A stretch of 64,000 nt of DNA from Bacteroidales bacterium (GCA_017454905.1 JAFTCB010000054.1:31828-95827), one strand, 5' to 3'. Positions 28,808-37,108 are shown, counted from the first letter of the stretch. The notes: generated by a model not told the origin, from the letters alone. Made by a program: numbers and translations.

Positions 28808-31318
28808 TTACATTCCGATGCCGGCGCCGCCGCCCATTCCTGCACCGCCGCCCATCAGGCTGGTGCCCAGGCTCTCGGTCGTGCTTTCGGCGTTGAGGAC
28901 ATCATCGTTGAGAATGGTCTTGCGGGTGCTCTTGACCCGGATGTTGCTCTGCTTGCCGAAGCTCCAGCTGATGCTGATGTTGAGGTTCTGCATCGGGATC
29001 ACGTTGATGCTCTCGGAGCGGAAGTCCTTGCCGGAGGTGTAGCTGCGCATCTCAAGGCCCTTGCAGCCGGTCAGCGGCAGGGTGTAGTTGATGCTGATGC
29101 CGAGCTTGTCGTCGAAGAAGGTCTTGGTCAGGCCGACCATGCCCATGCTCATGCCGGTGCTCCAGCCCTGCAGGGAGTAGTTGCGCCCGGTGGCGATCAG
29201 GTTGGCGCTCAGGCGGAAGTCGGCGGGCAGGGTCTGCTGGAAGCCGAGCATCGCGTTGTAATTCAGGCCGCTGTTCGCCTGGTCCAGCACCGCGCTGCGG
29301 AAGTCGCTGTAGGTGAGGCCGCCGTTGAGGTAGATGCGGGTCTTGGGACCGGCGTTCCAGTTGATGAAGGCGTTGAGGCCGGTGCTCGAGGAGCGGACGA
29401 TGTTGCCGTAGGTCGTGTTGAGCAGGTGGTCGGCGTCATAGAAGCTGTAGGAGGAGATGCCGTTCGCGACCAGGGACTCGCGCAGGGTCAGGTTGACCAT
29501 CCATTTCGGCGTGTAGAGGTTGTAGACGAGGCTGATGTTGTGGCCGCGCTCGACCTGCAGGTCACCGTTTCCGTAAGTGAGGGCCGTCGGGTCGGAGGTG
29601 TCCACGTAGGGGTTAAGGTAGCTGATGCCCGGGCGGCTGATGCGCATGTTGTAGGAAAGGCCGATGTTCTGGGTCTGGCTGAGGTTCAGCTGGAGGCTGG
29701 CCGTCGGCACGAGGCTGCCGTACTGCGTGCTGAAGTTCTGGCCCTGGCCGGCGGCGTAGGTGACGTTCTGCCAGGTGTGCTCATAGCGGACGCCGCCGAG
29801 CAGGCTCACGGAGCCGAGAGAGACTTTATATTCCGCGTAAGCGGCGCCGATGCGGTTGTAGAAGTTGTAATCGAGGCTGCCGGCGGCATTGTAGGTCCAG
29901 TCCGTACCGTTCCAGAGGTAGAACTGCTGGAAGGAGCTGCTGTGGCGGTCGATGTACTTGGCGCCGGTGCTCAGGGTGCCGGACAGGCCGAGCGGGGTGG
30001 TGAAGTCGAGCTGGGCGGTGTGGTCGAAGGAGCCCTGGCGGCCGTCCGTCTTGCGGTCGGTGAGGTTGAACCCGCCCTGCAGTGTGCCGTTGAAAGTGTT
30101 GGTGCTCAGGGTCGTGGCCGGGCTGCCGGAGAACTGGTAGGACAGGGTGAGGCTGCGTCCCGGGGTCTCGCTCCAGAGGTGCTGGTAGTCGATGCTGGCG
30201 GTGATGTTGTTCGTGGTCATGCTGGTCAGGGTGGTTCCGTTGTAGCTGATGCCCGGGCCGTACAGACCGCTGATCTGCGTGGAGGTCAGGCCGTCCATCG
30301 AGCTGCCCATGTGCATCAGGCCGACGGTCGCGGAGATGAGGTTCCGGCTGTCGATCTCGTAGCTGGCGCTCAGGTTGCCCATGCCCATCGGGAGGGTCAT
30401 CGCGGACTCGCTGTGGGTCTTGGTAACGCTGCCGGCCGGGAGCATTTCCCGGGTGACGTCGGTGGTGGTGCCGGGCATCTTCATGTACATGCCGTTGCCG
30501 TTGAGGCTCCAGGTGAATTTGCCGCTCTGCTGGCTCAGGAACAGGCCGCCGCCACCGCCGCGGGTGCTGCCCATCGCGCGGACCGTGCCGTAGAAGCCGT
30601 CGGCTGCGCTCTGGCCGCCCGTGGCCTCGCGGTTGGTCACCAGGTTGAGCACACCGCCCACGCCCTCAGCGTCATAGCGGACGCCCGGATTGGTGATGAC
30701 CTGGATGTCCTTGATGCTGCTCGCGGGCATCATCTTGAAGATCTGGGAAGGATTGCCCGAGAACATCTGGCTGGGCTTGCCGTCCACCGTGACCTGGAAG
30801 CTGGACGAGCCGTTGACGGTGATGTTGTCCTGGCCGTCCACCGTGACCATCGGGACCTTGCGGAGCATTTCCAGGACCGTGGCGGTCTTGGAATCCACGT
30901 CGTCCGCGACGTTGTAGGTCATGCGGTCCACGTCCATCTTGACGAGCGGGCGCTGGGCCGTGACCGAGGCGCTCTTCAGGGACTGGACGTCATCCTGGAT
31001 GAGGATCTCGCCGAGTCCGTGGTCTTCTTCTCCGTTGAGGGAGAAGGTGATGCGGCGGTCGCGGCGGCCTACGCCGGTGAACAGCAGGGTGTACTCGCCC
31101 ATGGACGGGAGGAGCTGGCAGAATTTGCCGTCCATGTCGGTGGTCGTGAAGGCGACGGGCTTTTCGGTATCCGGGGCCTTGAAGAACTGGATGACGGCTG
31201 CCGGTTCGCCCTGGCGGGTCAGGGAATCGAGGACGGCGCCACAGACGACGGTGCTCTGGGCTTTCAGGGCCGTAAGGCTGAGCGCGGCGAGGAACAGGGT
31301 TGCGAGAATTCGTTTCAT
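28808..31318 (-). CDS. TonB-dependent-type outer-membrane receptor (OMP_b-brl_3-like)
   Basis: 836 residues with signal peptide (MKRILATLFLAALSLTALKA). Order: a carboxypeptidase-regulatory-like domain (VVCGAVLDSLTRQGEPAAVI), a plug domain (TATVLEMLRKVPMVTVDGQD, ASSIKDIQVITNPGVRYDAE, GGVLNLVTN), then a large beta-barrel of the outer-membrane type. It ends with a Gly/Met-rich tail (MGGGAGMGGGAGIGM) instead of the usual terminal aromatic residue, which is odd. Ligand unknown; the class includes receptors with no identified substrate. It lies upstream of lytS/lytTR, and a candidate LytTR operator sits at its promoter. Confidence 0.87.
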   Translation of the reverse strand: MKRILATLFLAALSLTALKAQSTVVCGAVLDSLTRQGEPAAVIQFFKAPDTEKPVAFTTTDMDGKFCQLLPSMGEYTLLFTGVGRRDRRITFSLNGEEDHGLGEILIQDDVQSLKSASVTAQRPLVKMDVDRMTYNVADDVDSKTATVLEMLRKVPMVTVDGQDNITVNGSSSFQVTVDGKPSQMFSGNPSQIFKMMPASSIKDIQVITNPGVRYDAEGVGGVLNLVTNREATGGQSAADGFYGTVRAMGSTRGGGGGLFLSQQSGKFTWSLNGNGMYMKMPGTTTDVTREMLPAGSVTKTHSESAMTLPMGMGNLSASYEIDSRNLISATVGLMHMGSSMDGLTSTQISGLYGPGISYNGTTLTSMTTNNITASIDYQHLWSETPGRSLTLSYQFSGSPATTLSTNTFNGTLQGGFNLTDRKTDGRQGSFDHTAQLDFTTPLGLSGTLSTGAKYIDRHSSSFQQFYLWNGTDWTYNAAGSLDYNFYNRIGAAYAEYKVSLGSVSLLGGVRYEHTWQNVTYAAGQGQNFSTQYGSLVPTASLQLNLSQTQNIGLSYNMRISRPGISYLNPYVDTSDPTALTYGNGDLQVERGHNISLVYNLYTPKWMVNLTLRESLVANGISSYSFYDADHLLNTTYGNIVRSSSTGLNAFINWNAGPKTRIYLNGGLTYSDFRSAVLDQANSGLNYNAMLGFQQTLPADFRLSANLIATGRNYSLQGWSTGMSMGMVGLTKTFFDDKLGISINYTLPLTGCKGLEMRSYTSGKDFRSESINVIPMQNLNISISWSFGKQSNIRVKSTRKTILNDDVLNAESTTESLGTSLMGGGAGMGGGAGIGM

Positions 31319-31343
31319 ATCTTGTGTTTTTTTGTTTCTGCTG

Positions 31344-31374
31344 CGAAAATAAATCAGGATCCCGCGCGTGTCAA
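31344..31374 (-). promoter_or_regulatory. Promoter of the outer-membrane receptor gene
   Basis: Minus-strand TTG (31374-31372) and TATTTTCG (31351-31344), 20 bp apart; the -7 box has one mismatch from TAnnTTTG, consistent with activator dependence. The gene starts 26 bp downstream. Confidence 0.6.
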
Positions 31375-31377
31375 CGA

Positions 31378-31412
31378 ACTTTCGACGAACGCCCCCGGAC
31401 TTTCGACGAACG
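31378..31412 (-). promoter_or_regulatory. Candidate LytTR operator: two 14-bp direct repeats, 21 bp apart
   Basis: Minus-strand CGTTCGTCGAAAGT occurs twice without mismatch (31391-31378 and 31412-31399), the repeat period being 21 bp, two helical turns. The GTT core fits the known LytTR site pattern of paired direct repeats. The pair ends three bases before the -33 box of the receptor promoter, the position of an activator that contacts RNA polymerase. It also lies 40 bp upstream of the divergent phosphofructokinase promoter. Confidence 0.6.
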
Positions 31413-31451
31413 GCAGGGCCGGGCGCGGAAAACCGGGCAATGGGGATGCGG

Positions 31452-31483
31452 TTTGCTTTTCCCGGGGGAATTGTGTAAATTCG
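31452..31483 (+). promoter_or_regulatory. Promoter of the phosphofructokinase gene
   Basis: TTTG at 31452-31455 and TAAATTCG at 31476-31483, spaced 20 bp. The start codon is 42 bp after the -7 box. Confidence 0.7.
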
Positions 31484-31524
31484 CGGGATTTCCTGAAAAT
31501 CAAAACAGTTAGTTATAGTTACAC

Positions 31525-32754
31525 ATGAAAGATTCCATCATCATCCTTTGCGGCGGCGGCCCGGCTCCGGGCATGAACACCGTCGTCTGCTCCGTGGCCA
31601 AGACCTTCCTGGCCGGCGGTTATCGTGTCATCGGCCTTCATGAAGGGTACAGCGGCCTGTTCAATCAGCACCCGCGTATCGAAGACCTTGATTTCTACAA
31701 GGCGGATGCCTACTTCAACCGCGGCGGCTCCTACCTGCAGATGAGCCGTTTCAAACCTACGAATGAGGATTTCGAGAAAAACTTCAATCTTTCCCTGTTC
31801 ACCGACAACAACATCAAGCTCCTGGTGACCGTCGGCGGCGACGACACCGCTTCTACCGCCAACCGCATCGCGAAATTCCTGGCCGAGAAAAAATACCCCA
31901 TCGCCAACATCCACGTCCCCAAGACAATCGATAACGACCTCCCGCTGCCGGACAACGCTCCGACCTTCGGATTCAACTCTGCCAAGGACGAAGGCGCCCA
32001 CATCGCCCGCACCGTGTATGAGGATGCCCGTACCTCCGGCAACTGGCTGCTCATCAGCGCCATGGGCCGCAGCGCCGGCCACCTGGCCCTGGGTATCGGC
32101 GAAGCCACGCACGCCCCGATGACGATTATTCCCGAGATGTTCAACAAGACGGCCATCACCATCGACAAGATCATCAAGCTCACGCTCTCCGCCATCATCA
32201 AGCGCCGCATCATGGGCATCGGCTACGGTACCGTGGTCGTCGCCGAAGGCGTCTTCCATGACCTCGCCCCTGAGGATATCAAGGCTGCCGGCGTGCACAT
32301 GACCTACGACGAGCACGGCCATCCCGAGCTTGGCAAGATCTCCAAGGCGGTCCTGTTCAACGAGCTGCTGGAGAAGGAGATGAAGAAAATCGGCTTCAAG
32401 GCCAAGACCCGTCCGGTGGAGATCGGCTATGACGTCCGTTGCCAGGATCCGATCGGCTATGACCTGACCTACTGCACCGAGCTCGCCATGGGTGTGTACG
32501 AACTCTTCAAGAAAGGCGAGACCGGCTGCATGGTGTACGTTGACAACGCCGGCGAGGCCCGTCCGCTGTATCTCTCCGACCTGCAGAACGAGGAAGGCAA
32601 GATCCCGCCGCGCCGCGTCGATATCGCCAGCGGCACGGCGAAGAACTACTTCGACCATATCTGCCATGTCATCACGCCGGCGGACTACGAGGCTGCGAAG
32701 CAGTTTGTCCCTGATCCGGAAGAATACGACTTCAAGAAGATATTGAATTGGTAA
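31525..32754 (+). CDS. Phosphofructokinase, probably pyrophosphate-dependent
   Basis: 409 residues. It phosphorylates fructose 6-phosphate at position 1 in glycolysis. The phosphoryl-donor loop reads VGGDDTAS and the next motif PKTIDNDLP. In this family an Asp after GGD and a Lys in P-K-TIDND mark enzymes using PPi, whereas ATP enzymes have Gly at both places, so PPi is the likely donor and the reaction would be reversible. Substrate residues are seen in AMGRSAGHLAL and EGVF. It is monocistronic with a bidirectional terminator after the stop. Confidence 0.93.
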   Translation: MKDSIIILCGGGPAPGMNTVVCSVAKTFLAGGYRVIGLHEGYSGLFNQHPRIEDLDFYKADAYFNRGGSYLQMSRFKPTNEDFEKNFNLSLFTDNNIKLLVTVGGDDTASTANRIAKFLAEKKYPIANIHVPKTIDNDLPLPDNAPTFGFNSAKDEGAHIARTVYEDARTSGNWLLISAMGRSAGHLALGIGEATHAPMTIIPEMFNKTAITIDKIIKLTLSAIIKRRIMGIGYGTVVVAEGVFHDLAPEDIKAAGVHMTYDEHGHPELGKISKAVLFNELLEKEMKKIGFKAKTRPVEIGYDVRCQDPIGYDLTYCTELAMGVYELFKKGETGCMVYVDNAGEARPLYLSDLQNEEGKIPPRRVDIASGTAKNYFDHICHVITPADYEAAKQFVPDPEEYDFKKILNW

Positions 32755-32755
32755 T

Positions 32756-32795
32756 AAAAAGAAAGGGCCCCGCAAGCGCGGGGCCCTTTCTTTTT
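32756..32795. terminator. Bidirectional intrinsic terminator
   Basis: Perfect 18-bp stem, arms at 32756-32773 and 32778-32795, GC-rich inside (GGGCCCCGC) with A/T ends and an AAGC loop. It lies between the convergent phosphofructokinase and 5'-nucleotidase genes, with a T-rich flank in both directions. Confidence 0.9.
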
Positions 32796-32805
32796 GTGAT
32801 TATTA

Positions 32806-34242
32806 CTACTTCTTCGAGACACTCTGGAACGTACGCTGTACGCCCGTGTAGTCGATCGTTCCCTGGTGCTCCAGGTATTCCTGGATGATGGAGGCGGTGG
32901 TGCGGTTCAGCGCACGGCCCTGGTCCTTGCGCGGGGAGTCCGCGATGGATGCCGTGTAGCTGTTGGTTACGACCTTGTAGGTCTTCTTGAGGTCGAACTT
33001 GGAACCGTCGGGATTGGTGATCTTGAGTTCCTTGATCTTCTCGGGATGCTTCTTGTCGAAAACGACGTTGCAGATGATGCCGCTGACCTTCGGGAAGCCG
33101 TAGGTGTCATTGTAGGTCGTGGCGATGATCATGTCCTTGAGCTCCTGTCCGGTGAGTTCGAGCTGGACGGTGTCATTGCCGAACGGGTCGAGGCGCAGCA
33201 CGTCGCTGACCGTGAACGGTCCGGCCGGGAGATAGTCGTAGCGGACGCCGCCGGTGTTGGTGATGGCGACATCGGACCCCGTCTCCACGCGCCAGGCGTC
33301 GGTCATCATGCAACCGAGCTGCTCATAGCTGGTCATCGGGGCGGTGAGGGTGGCGAGCACGCGCTGGAATTCGGGGTTGTCGCTGAAATAGCGGACCACT
33401 TCCTCGACGACCTTGTTCTTCTTGGGATAGGTGGCGACTTCGATGTTCTCCGCCTTCTTGTCCACCACGCGGCCGTCCTCGACGGTCAGGGTGATGTGGG
33501 TGACACGCTCCAGGCGGTTGGTATTCTGGGTAATCAGGATGCCGTTGTGCATTTCGCCGCCGGCCAGCTGGGTGTGGGAATGACCGCCGATGATGAGGTC
33601 CACCCAGGGGAGCTCCGCGGAGATCTTGACATCGTCCTCGTAGCCGATGTGGGAGAGCAGGACGACTGCGTCGCACTCCTCGCGGATGCTGCGGTATTTC
33701 TCGACGGTCTCCAGGACCGGGGTGAAGGACAGGCCCACGACATTGTCCGGATGGGTGTCCGGGGTATGGCGCTCATTGATCTGGACCGCGCCCACGAAGC
33801 CGACGCGTACGCCGTCCACGTCGAAAATCTGCGTAGGACGGGGCATGACGCCCACTTCCGGAGCCGGCATCAGGTTGCAGCAGATGTAGCTGAACGTGGA
33901 CATGCGCATCAGTTCGCCGAGGCCCTTGGCACCCGAATCGAACTCATGGTTGCCCATCGTGGTGGCATCGAAGCCGACCATGTTCATCAGGACCACCATC
34001 GGGTAGGCCGGGATCTCATAGAGGTCGTTCAGCGGTTCGCCGGTGCGGTTGTCGCCGGCCGAGATGATCAGCAGGGAAGGATAGAGCCCGCGCAGGCTGT
34101 CCGCAATCGCGGCCAGCTGCGGGAAATTCTCGATCTTGGCGTGCATATCGTTGGCGGAGAGGATATGCACTTCCTTCTTTTCCGCGAAGGCTGCCGACGC
34201 GAGCAGGCAGACTGCGGCAAGGGTCAGAAACAGTTTTTTCAT
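32806..34242 (-). CDS. Secreted 5'-nucleotidase / UshA-type metallophosphatase
   Basis: 478 residues with signal peptide (MKKLFLTLAAVCLLASAAFA). The calcineurin-like metal site is visible as SANDMHAK, ISAGDNRTG, TMGNHEFD, LLSHIGYEDD and IGGHSHT. The C-terminal nucleotidase domain follows (NTGGVRYDYLPAGPFTVSDV, PFGNDTVQLELTGQEL). It would remove phosphate from extracellular or periplasmic nucleotides and feed nucleoside uptake, which fits the nucleoside hydrolases at 40.4-43.3 kb. It overlaps the upstream 66-residue gene by four bases. Confidence 0.93.
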   Translation of the reverse strand: MKKLFLTLAAVCLLASAAFAEKKEVHILSANDMHAKIENFPQLAAIADSLRGLYPSLLIISAGDNRTGEPLNDLYEIPAYPMVVLMNMVGFDATTMGNHEFDSGAKGLGELMRMSTFSYICCNLMPAPEVGVMPRPTQIFDVDGVRVGFVGAVQINERHTPDTHPDNVVGLSFTPVLETVEKYRSIREECDAVVLLSHIGYEDDVKISAELPWVDLIIGGHSHTQLAGGEMHNGILITQNTNRLERVTHITLTVEDGRVVDKKAENIEVATYPKKNKVVEEVVRYFSDNPEFQRVLATLTAPMTSYEQLGCMMTDAWRVETGSDVAITNTGGVRYDYLPAGPFTVSDVLRLDPFGNDTVQLELTGQELKDMIIATTYNDTYGFPKVSGIICNVVFDKKHPEKIKELKITNPDGSKFDLKKTYKVVTNSYTASIADSPRKDQGRALNRTTASIIQEYLEHQGTIDYTGVQRTFQSVSKK

Positions 34243-34439
34243 TTTATTTTGAATTTGAGGATTTGTCCTTCGTGAAGCGGGGCGTCGAGGCCGATGTCAT
34301 GCCCCCACGCATCCTGGATGCGGCCGGTCTTGAGCAGGGACTTGGCGAGGCGCCGGTGGACGAGATAGCGCAGTACGGCATGCTGCGATTGGGCTCCGTC
34401 GAAGATGTCGACGACAGTCCGGTTGACTTGTACTTTCAT
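34239..34439 (-). CDS. Small conserved-looking protein, possibly beta-grasp
   Basis: 66 residues, no signal peptide. It starts with a MKVQVNRTVVDIFDGAQ strand-turn pattern and ends DAPLHEGQILKFKIK, which recalls the beginning and end of small beta-grasp proteins (MoaD/ThiS/ubiquitin-like), but there is no C-terminal Gly-Gly. The fold is a guess. It has a consensus promoter and overlaps the nucleotidase start by four bases (ATGA), so the two are translationally coupled. Confidence 0.65.
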   Translation of the reverse strand: MKVQVNRTVVDIFDGAQSQHAVLRYLVHRRLAKSLLKTGRIQDAWGHDIGLDAPLHEGQILKFKIK

Positions 34440-34462
34440 CGGCTAGAAGGTTTTAATCCTAA

Positions 34463-34494
34463 CAAATATAAAGAATTCCCGCCGTAAATGCAAA
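34463..34494 (-). promoter_or_regulatory. Promoter of the small gene / 5'-nucleotidase operon
   Basis: Minus-strand TTTG (34494-34491) and TATATTTG (34470-34463), spaced 20 bp. The -33 box overlaps the T tract of the trpB terminator on the same strand, a very compact arrangement. Confidence 0.75.
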
Positions 34495-34525
34495 AAACGG
34501 CCGGCCGGGAACTCCCGGCCGGCCG
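34492..34525 (-). terminator. Intrinsic terminator after trpB
   Basis: Minus-strand 13-bp perfect stem CGGCCGGCCGGGA / TCCCGGCCGGCCG (34525-34513, 34510-34498), 2-nt centre, followed by six T (34497-34492). It begins 18 bp after the trpB stop. Confidence 0.88.
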
Positions 34526-34543
34526 CCAGACGACAAAGCGTCA

Positions 34544-35857
34544 TCAGTCGCCGGTATTGGCGAGCGTACCTGAAATGTACTGGTCGTAGGCGCTCATGTC
34601 CACCAGGCCGTGGCCGGAGAGGTTGAAGAGGATGACTTTCTCCTCACCGCTTTCCTTGCACTTGTTGGCCTCGCCTATGGCCGCCGCGATGGCGTGGCAG
34701 GACTCCGGAGCGGGGATGATGCCCTCGGCCTTGGCGAAGAGCACGCCTGCGGCGAAGGAATCCAGCTGGCGGATGTCCGTGGCCTCGATCAGGCCGTCCT
34801 TGAGCAGCTGCGAGACGATGGCACCGGCACCGTGGTAGCGCAGGCCGCCGGCGTGGATGTTGGCCGGACGGAAATCATGGCCCAGCGAGAACATCGGAAT
34901 CAGCGGGGTGAGCCCGGACTCATCGCCGAAATCATATTTGAACTCGCCCTTGGTGAGTTTCGGACAGGAGGCCGGTTCGGCGGCGATGAAGCGCGTCTTC
35001 TTGCCGTCCAGGATGTTGTGGCGCAGGAAGGGGAAGGAGATGCCGCTGAAGTTGGAACCGCCGCCGAAGCAACCGATCACGATGTCCGGGTATTCCCCGG
35101 CCATGGCCATCTGTTTCTCGGCCTCCAGGCCGATGACGGTCTGGTGCAGGCAGACATGGCTGAGCACGGATCCCAGCAGGTATTTGCAGTTCGGCGTGGT
35201 CATCGCGAGCTCGACGGCTTCGGAGATGGCGGTGCCGAGCGAACCCTGGTGCGTGGGATCGGCGGTGAGGATGTCCTTGCCGGCGCGGGTGGACATCGAC
35301 GGCGACGGGGTCACCAGGGCGTCGAAAACATGCATGATGCTGCGGCGGTAGGGCTTCTGCTCATAGCTGATCTTGACCTGGTAGACCGCGCAGTCGAGCC
35401 CGTAGAGCTTGGCCGCGTACGAGAGGGCGGCGCCCCACTGGCCGGCGCCCGTCTCCGTCGTGACGTTGGTGATGCCCTGCTGCTTGCAGTAGTAGGCCTG
35501 CGGGATGGCGGAGTTGAGCTTGTGCGATCCCAGCGGGTTGACGCTCTCGTTCTTGAAATAGATGTGCGCCGGGGTGCCCAGCGCCTCCTCGAGGCCGTAG
35601 GCGCGCACCAGCGGGGTGCAGCGGTAGTAGGCGTATTTCTCGCGCACGTCCTCGGGGATGTCGATCCAGCGGTCGGTCTGGTTGACTTCCTGGTTGGCGC
35701 ATTCCTGCGCGAAGAGGGGATAGAGGTCCTCGGCCTTGATGGGCTGCTTGGTGCCCGGGTGGATCATCGGCTGCGGCTTGTTGACCATGTCAGCCTGGAT
35801 GTTGTACCATTGGGTCGGGATTTCCGACTCCGGCAGGATGAATCTCTTCTGTTTCAT
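34544..35857 (-). CDS. trpB: Tryptophan synthase beta chain, TrpB2-type
   Basis: 437 residues from ATG 35857 (MKQKRFILPESEIPTQWYNI). It joins indole and serine with PLP. The PLP lysine is in NPLGSHKLNSA, followed by TETGAGQWGAAL; the phosphate loop is CFGGGSNFSG and the C-terminal part has EGIIPAPESCHA. The longer N-terminus and RPTPL-like segment YYRCTPLVRAYGLEEAL are of the TrpB2 kind, which usually stands alone without trpA, as here. It begins 13 bp after the threonine aldolase stop and ends with a strong terminator, so the two form an amino-acid operon; TrpB2 may scavenge indole or use other substrates. Confidence 0.92.
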   Translation of the reverse strand: MKQKRFILPESEIPTQWYNIQADMVNKPQPMIHPGTKQPIKAEDLYPLFAQECANQEVNQTDRWIDIPEDVREKYAYYRCTPLVRAYGLEEALGTPAHIYFKNESVNPLGSHKLNSAIPQAYYCKQQGITNVTTETGAGQWGAALSYAAKLYGLDCAVYQVKISYEQKPYRRSIMHVFDALVTPSPSMSTRAGKDILTADPTHQGSLGTAISEAVELAMTTPNCKYLLGSVLSHVCLHQTVIGLEAEKQMAMAGEYPDIVIGCFGGGSNFSGISFPFLRHNILDGKKTRFIAAEPASCPKLTKGEFKYDFGDESGLTPLIPMFSLGHDFRPANIHAGGLRYHGAGAIVSQLLKDGLIEATDIRQLDSFAAGVLFAKAEGIIPAPESCHAIAAAIGEANKCKESGEEKVILFNLSGHGLVDMSAYDQYISGTLANTGD

Positions 35858-35870
35858 ATAAAGATAACGG

Positions 35871-36908
35871 TTAAAAATTGTGTCTGATATACGCTTCCAG
35901 TTCCGCGATGGCGCGCTCCTCCGTGGCCCAGCTCGTGCAGAACCGCACGGCGTCCCGCTCCTCGTCCACGTGCTGCCAGCACTCGAAGCCGAATCCGGCG
36001 GACAGACTTTCGATGGCGGCGTGGGGGAGGATGGGGAAGACCTGGTTGGTGGTGTTCTCCACAAGGAAGGAGAACCCCTTGCTGCGGAAAGCTTCGCGTA
36101 CGCGGTCCGCCAGGCGGTCGGCGCGGCGGGCCAGCTGGAAATAGAGCCCCTCGTTCATCAGGACCTCATACTGGATGCCGAGCAGCCGGCCCTTGGCCAG
36201 CATGCCGCCGTGCTGCTTGATCAGGTAGCGGAAATCCTCGGCGAGCGCCGGCCGCGGGAAGACGACGGCTTCGCCGAAAAGGGCGCCCTGCTTGGTGCCG
36301 CCGACGTAGAAGATGTCGGAGAGCCGGGGCAGGTCCTTCGGGAGAATGTTGCAGCCGGAAGCCTCGAGGCCGTAGCCGAGGCGCGCCCCGTCGACGAACA
36401 GGGGGATCTCCCACTCCTGGCAGACGGTGTGCAGCTCCTCCAGTTCCTGGCGGGAATAAATCGTCCCGAGCTCCGTCGGGAAAGAGATATAGACCATCCC
36501 GGGCTGCACCATGTGCTCGCGGCTGAAGTCGCTATGGTGGGCTTCCAGGGCCTGGCGGACTTGCGCTGCGCTGATCTTGCCGTCCGTGGCGGGCAGGGCG
36601 AGCACCTTGTGTCCGCTGCTCTCCACGGCGCCGGTCTCGTGGATGTTGATATGACCGCTCTCCGCGCACAGGACGCCCTGGTGCGGGCGGAGCTGGGAAG
36701 CGATGACGGTCGCATTGGTCTGGGTCCCTCCGACAAGGAAATGGACCTCGGCCTCCGGGCAGTCAAACACATAGCGGATCATGTCCGCCGCTTTCTCACA
36801 ATGCGGATCCTCTCCGTAGCCCAGGGTCTGCTCCAGATTGGTCTGCCGGAGCGCCTCGAGGATCTGCGGACAGCATCCTTCCAGATAGTCGCTTTCGAAA
36901 TGGATCAT
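35871..36908 (-). CDS. Low-specificity L-threonine aldolase-type PLP enzyme
   Basis: 345 residues. It is a fold-type I PLP enzyme that cleaves L-threonine (and related beta-hydroxy amino acids) to glycine and aldehyde. Visible marks: FLVGGTQTNATVIAS, HINIHETGAVE (stacking His), LFVDGARLGYGLEA (PLP Asp) and the Schiff-base Lys in YVGGTKQGALFGEA. Length is normal. It is followed at 13 bp by trpB on the same strand and is divergent from ybaK. Some homologues are annotated as beta-eliminating lyases; the GTKxG pattern and length favour threonine aldolase. Confidence 0.9.
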   Translation of the reverse strand: MIHFESDYLEGCCPQILEALRQTNLEQTLGYGEDPHCEKAADMIRYVFDCPEAEVHFLVGGTQTNATVIASQLRPHQGVLCAESGHINIHETGAVESSGHKVLALPATDGKISAAQVRQALEAHHSDFSREHMVQPGMVYISFPTELGTIYSRQELEELHTVCQEWEIPLFVDGARLGYGLEASGCNILPKDLPRLSDIFYVGGTKQGALFGEAVVFPRPALAEDFRYLIKQHGGMLAKGRLLGIQYEVLMNEGLYFQLARRADRLADRVREAFRSKGFSFLVENTTNQVFPILPHAAIESLSAGFGFECWQHVDEERDAVRFCTSWATEERAIAELEAYIRHNF

Positions 36909-36954
36909 ACTACCAACTAAACGTTATTCTGTGCAAGATAAGAAAAATAATCCA

Positions 36955-36984
36955 TTGATTATACTGCGGGAATGATTATTTTTG
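36955..36984 (+). promoter_or_regulatory. Promoter of the ybaK leader transcript
   Basis: TTG at 36955-36957 and TATTTTTG at 36977-36984, spaced 19 bp. The transcript would have a leader of about 115 nt before ybaK, holding the hairpin at 37006-37033 and a 15-codon ORF. Confidence 0.65.
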
Positions 36985-37005
36985 TCTTGTGGTGCCGGAT
37001 ACGGA

Positions 37006-37033
37006 AAAAGCCGCGATTCACATCGCAGCTTTT
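37006..37033 (+). terminator. Terminator-like hairpin in the ybaK leader (possible attenuator)
   Basis: AAAAGC.GCGAT / ATCGC.GCTTTT with a four-base loop and one C.A mismatch; the stem runs straight into four T. It stands between the ybaK promoter and its start, so it can only act as an attenuator or 5' processing structure for this transcript; no minus-strand gene ends here. Confidence 0.5.
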
Positions 37034-37060
37034 CTCAATTCTAACCAAAATTATTAACCA

Positions 37061-37108
37061 ATGAAAATCTATTCGACACTACTATTTGCAAGCACTGTGC
37101 CAAAATGA
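37061..37108 (+). CDS. 15-codon upstream ORF overlapping ybaK
   Basis: ATG at 37061 reads MKIYSTLLFASTVPK and stops at TGA 37106-37108, overlapping the ybaK ATG as ATGA. The peptide looks like the beginning of a signal peptide, so it may be the remnant of a lost gene or a leader peptide that couples translation into ybaK. Existence as a translated ORF is not proven. Confidence 0.4.
   Translation: MKIYSTLLFASTVPK

Noticed and set aside
31321-31524. The direct repeats before phosphofructokinase as a riboswitch or small RNA
   Set aside because: The repeats are upstream of both promoters, so they would not be part of either transcript; a DNA-binding site explains them better.
27854-31528. A 1224-codon open frame on the plus strand opposite the receptor and kinase genes
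   Set aside because: It runs antisense to well-supported genes, encodes a low-complexity Ala/Val/Asp/Gly-rich product and reflects high GC with few stop codons in the complementary frame. The same holds for long antisense frames over 8524-12036, 54724-58581 and others.
35859-35866. Minus-strand TATCTTTA directly before trpB as a promoter
   Set aside because: It is one base from the ATG, so transcription would start inside the gene, and no TTG is at the -33 distance. trpB is more likely read from the threonine aldolase promoter.
35858-36064. Extended N-terminus of trpB
   Set aside because: The extra 69 codons overlap the threonine aldolase gene and are Ser/Pro/Thr-rich shadow sequence; the family N-terminus begins at MKQKRF.
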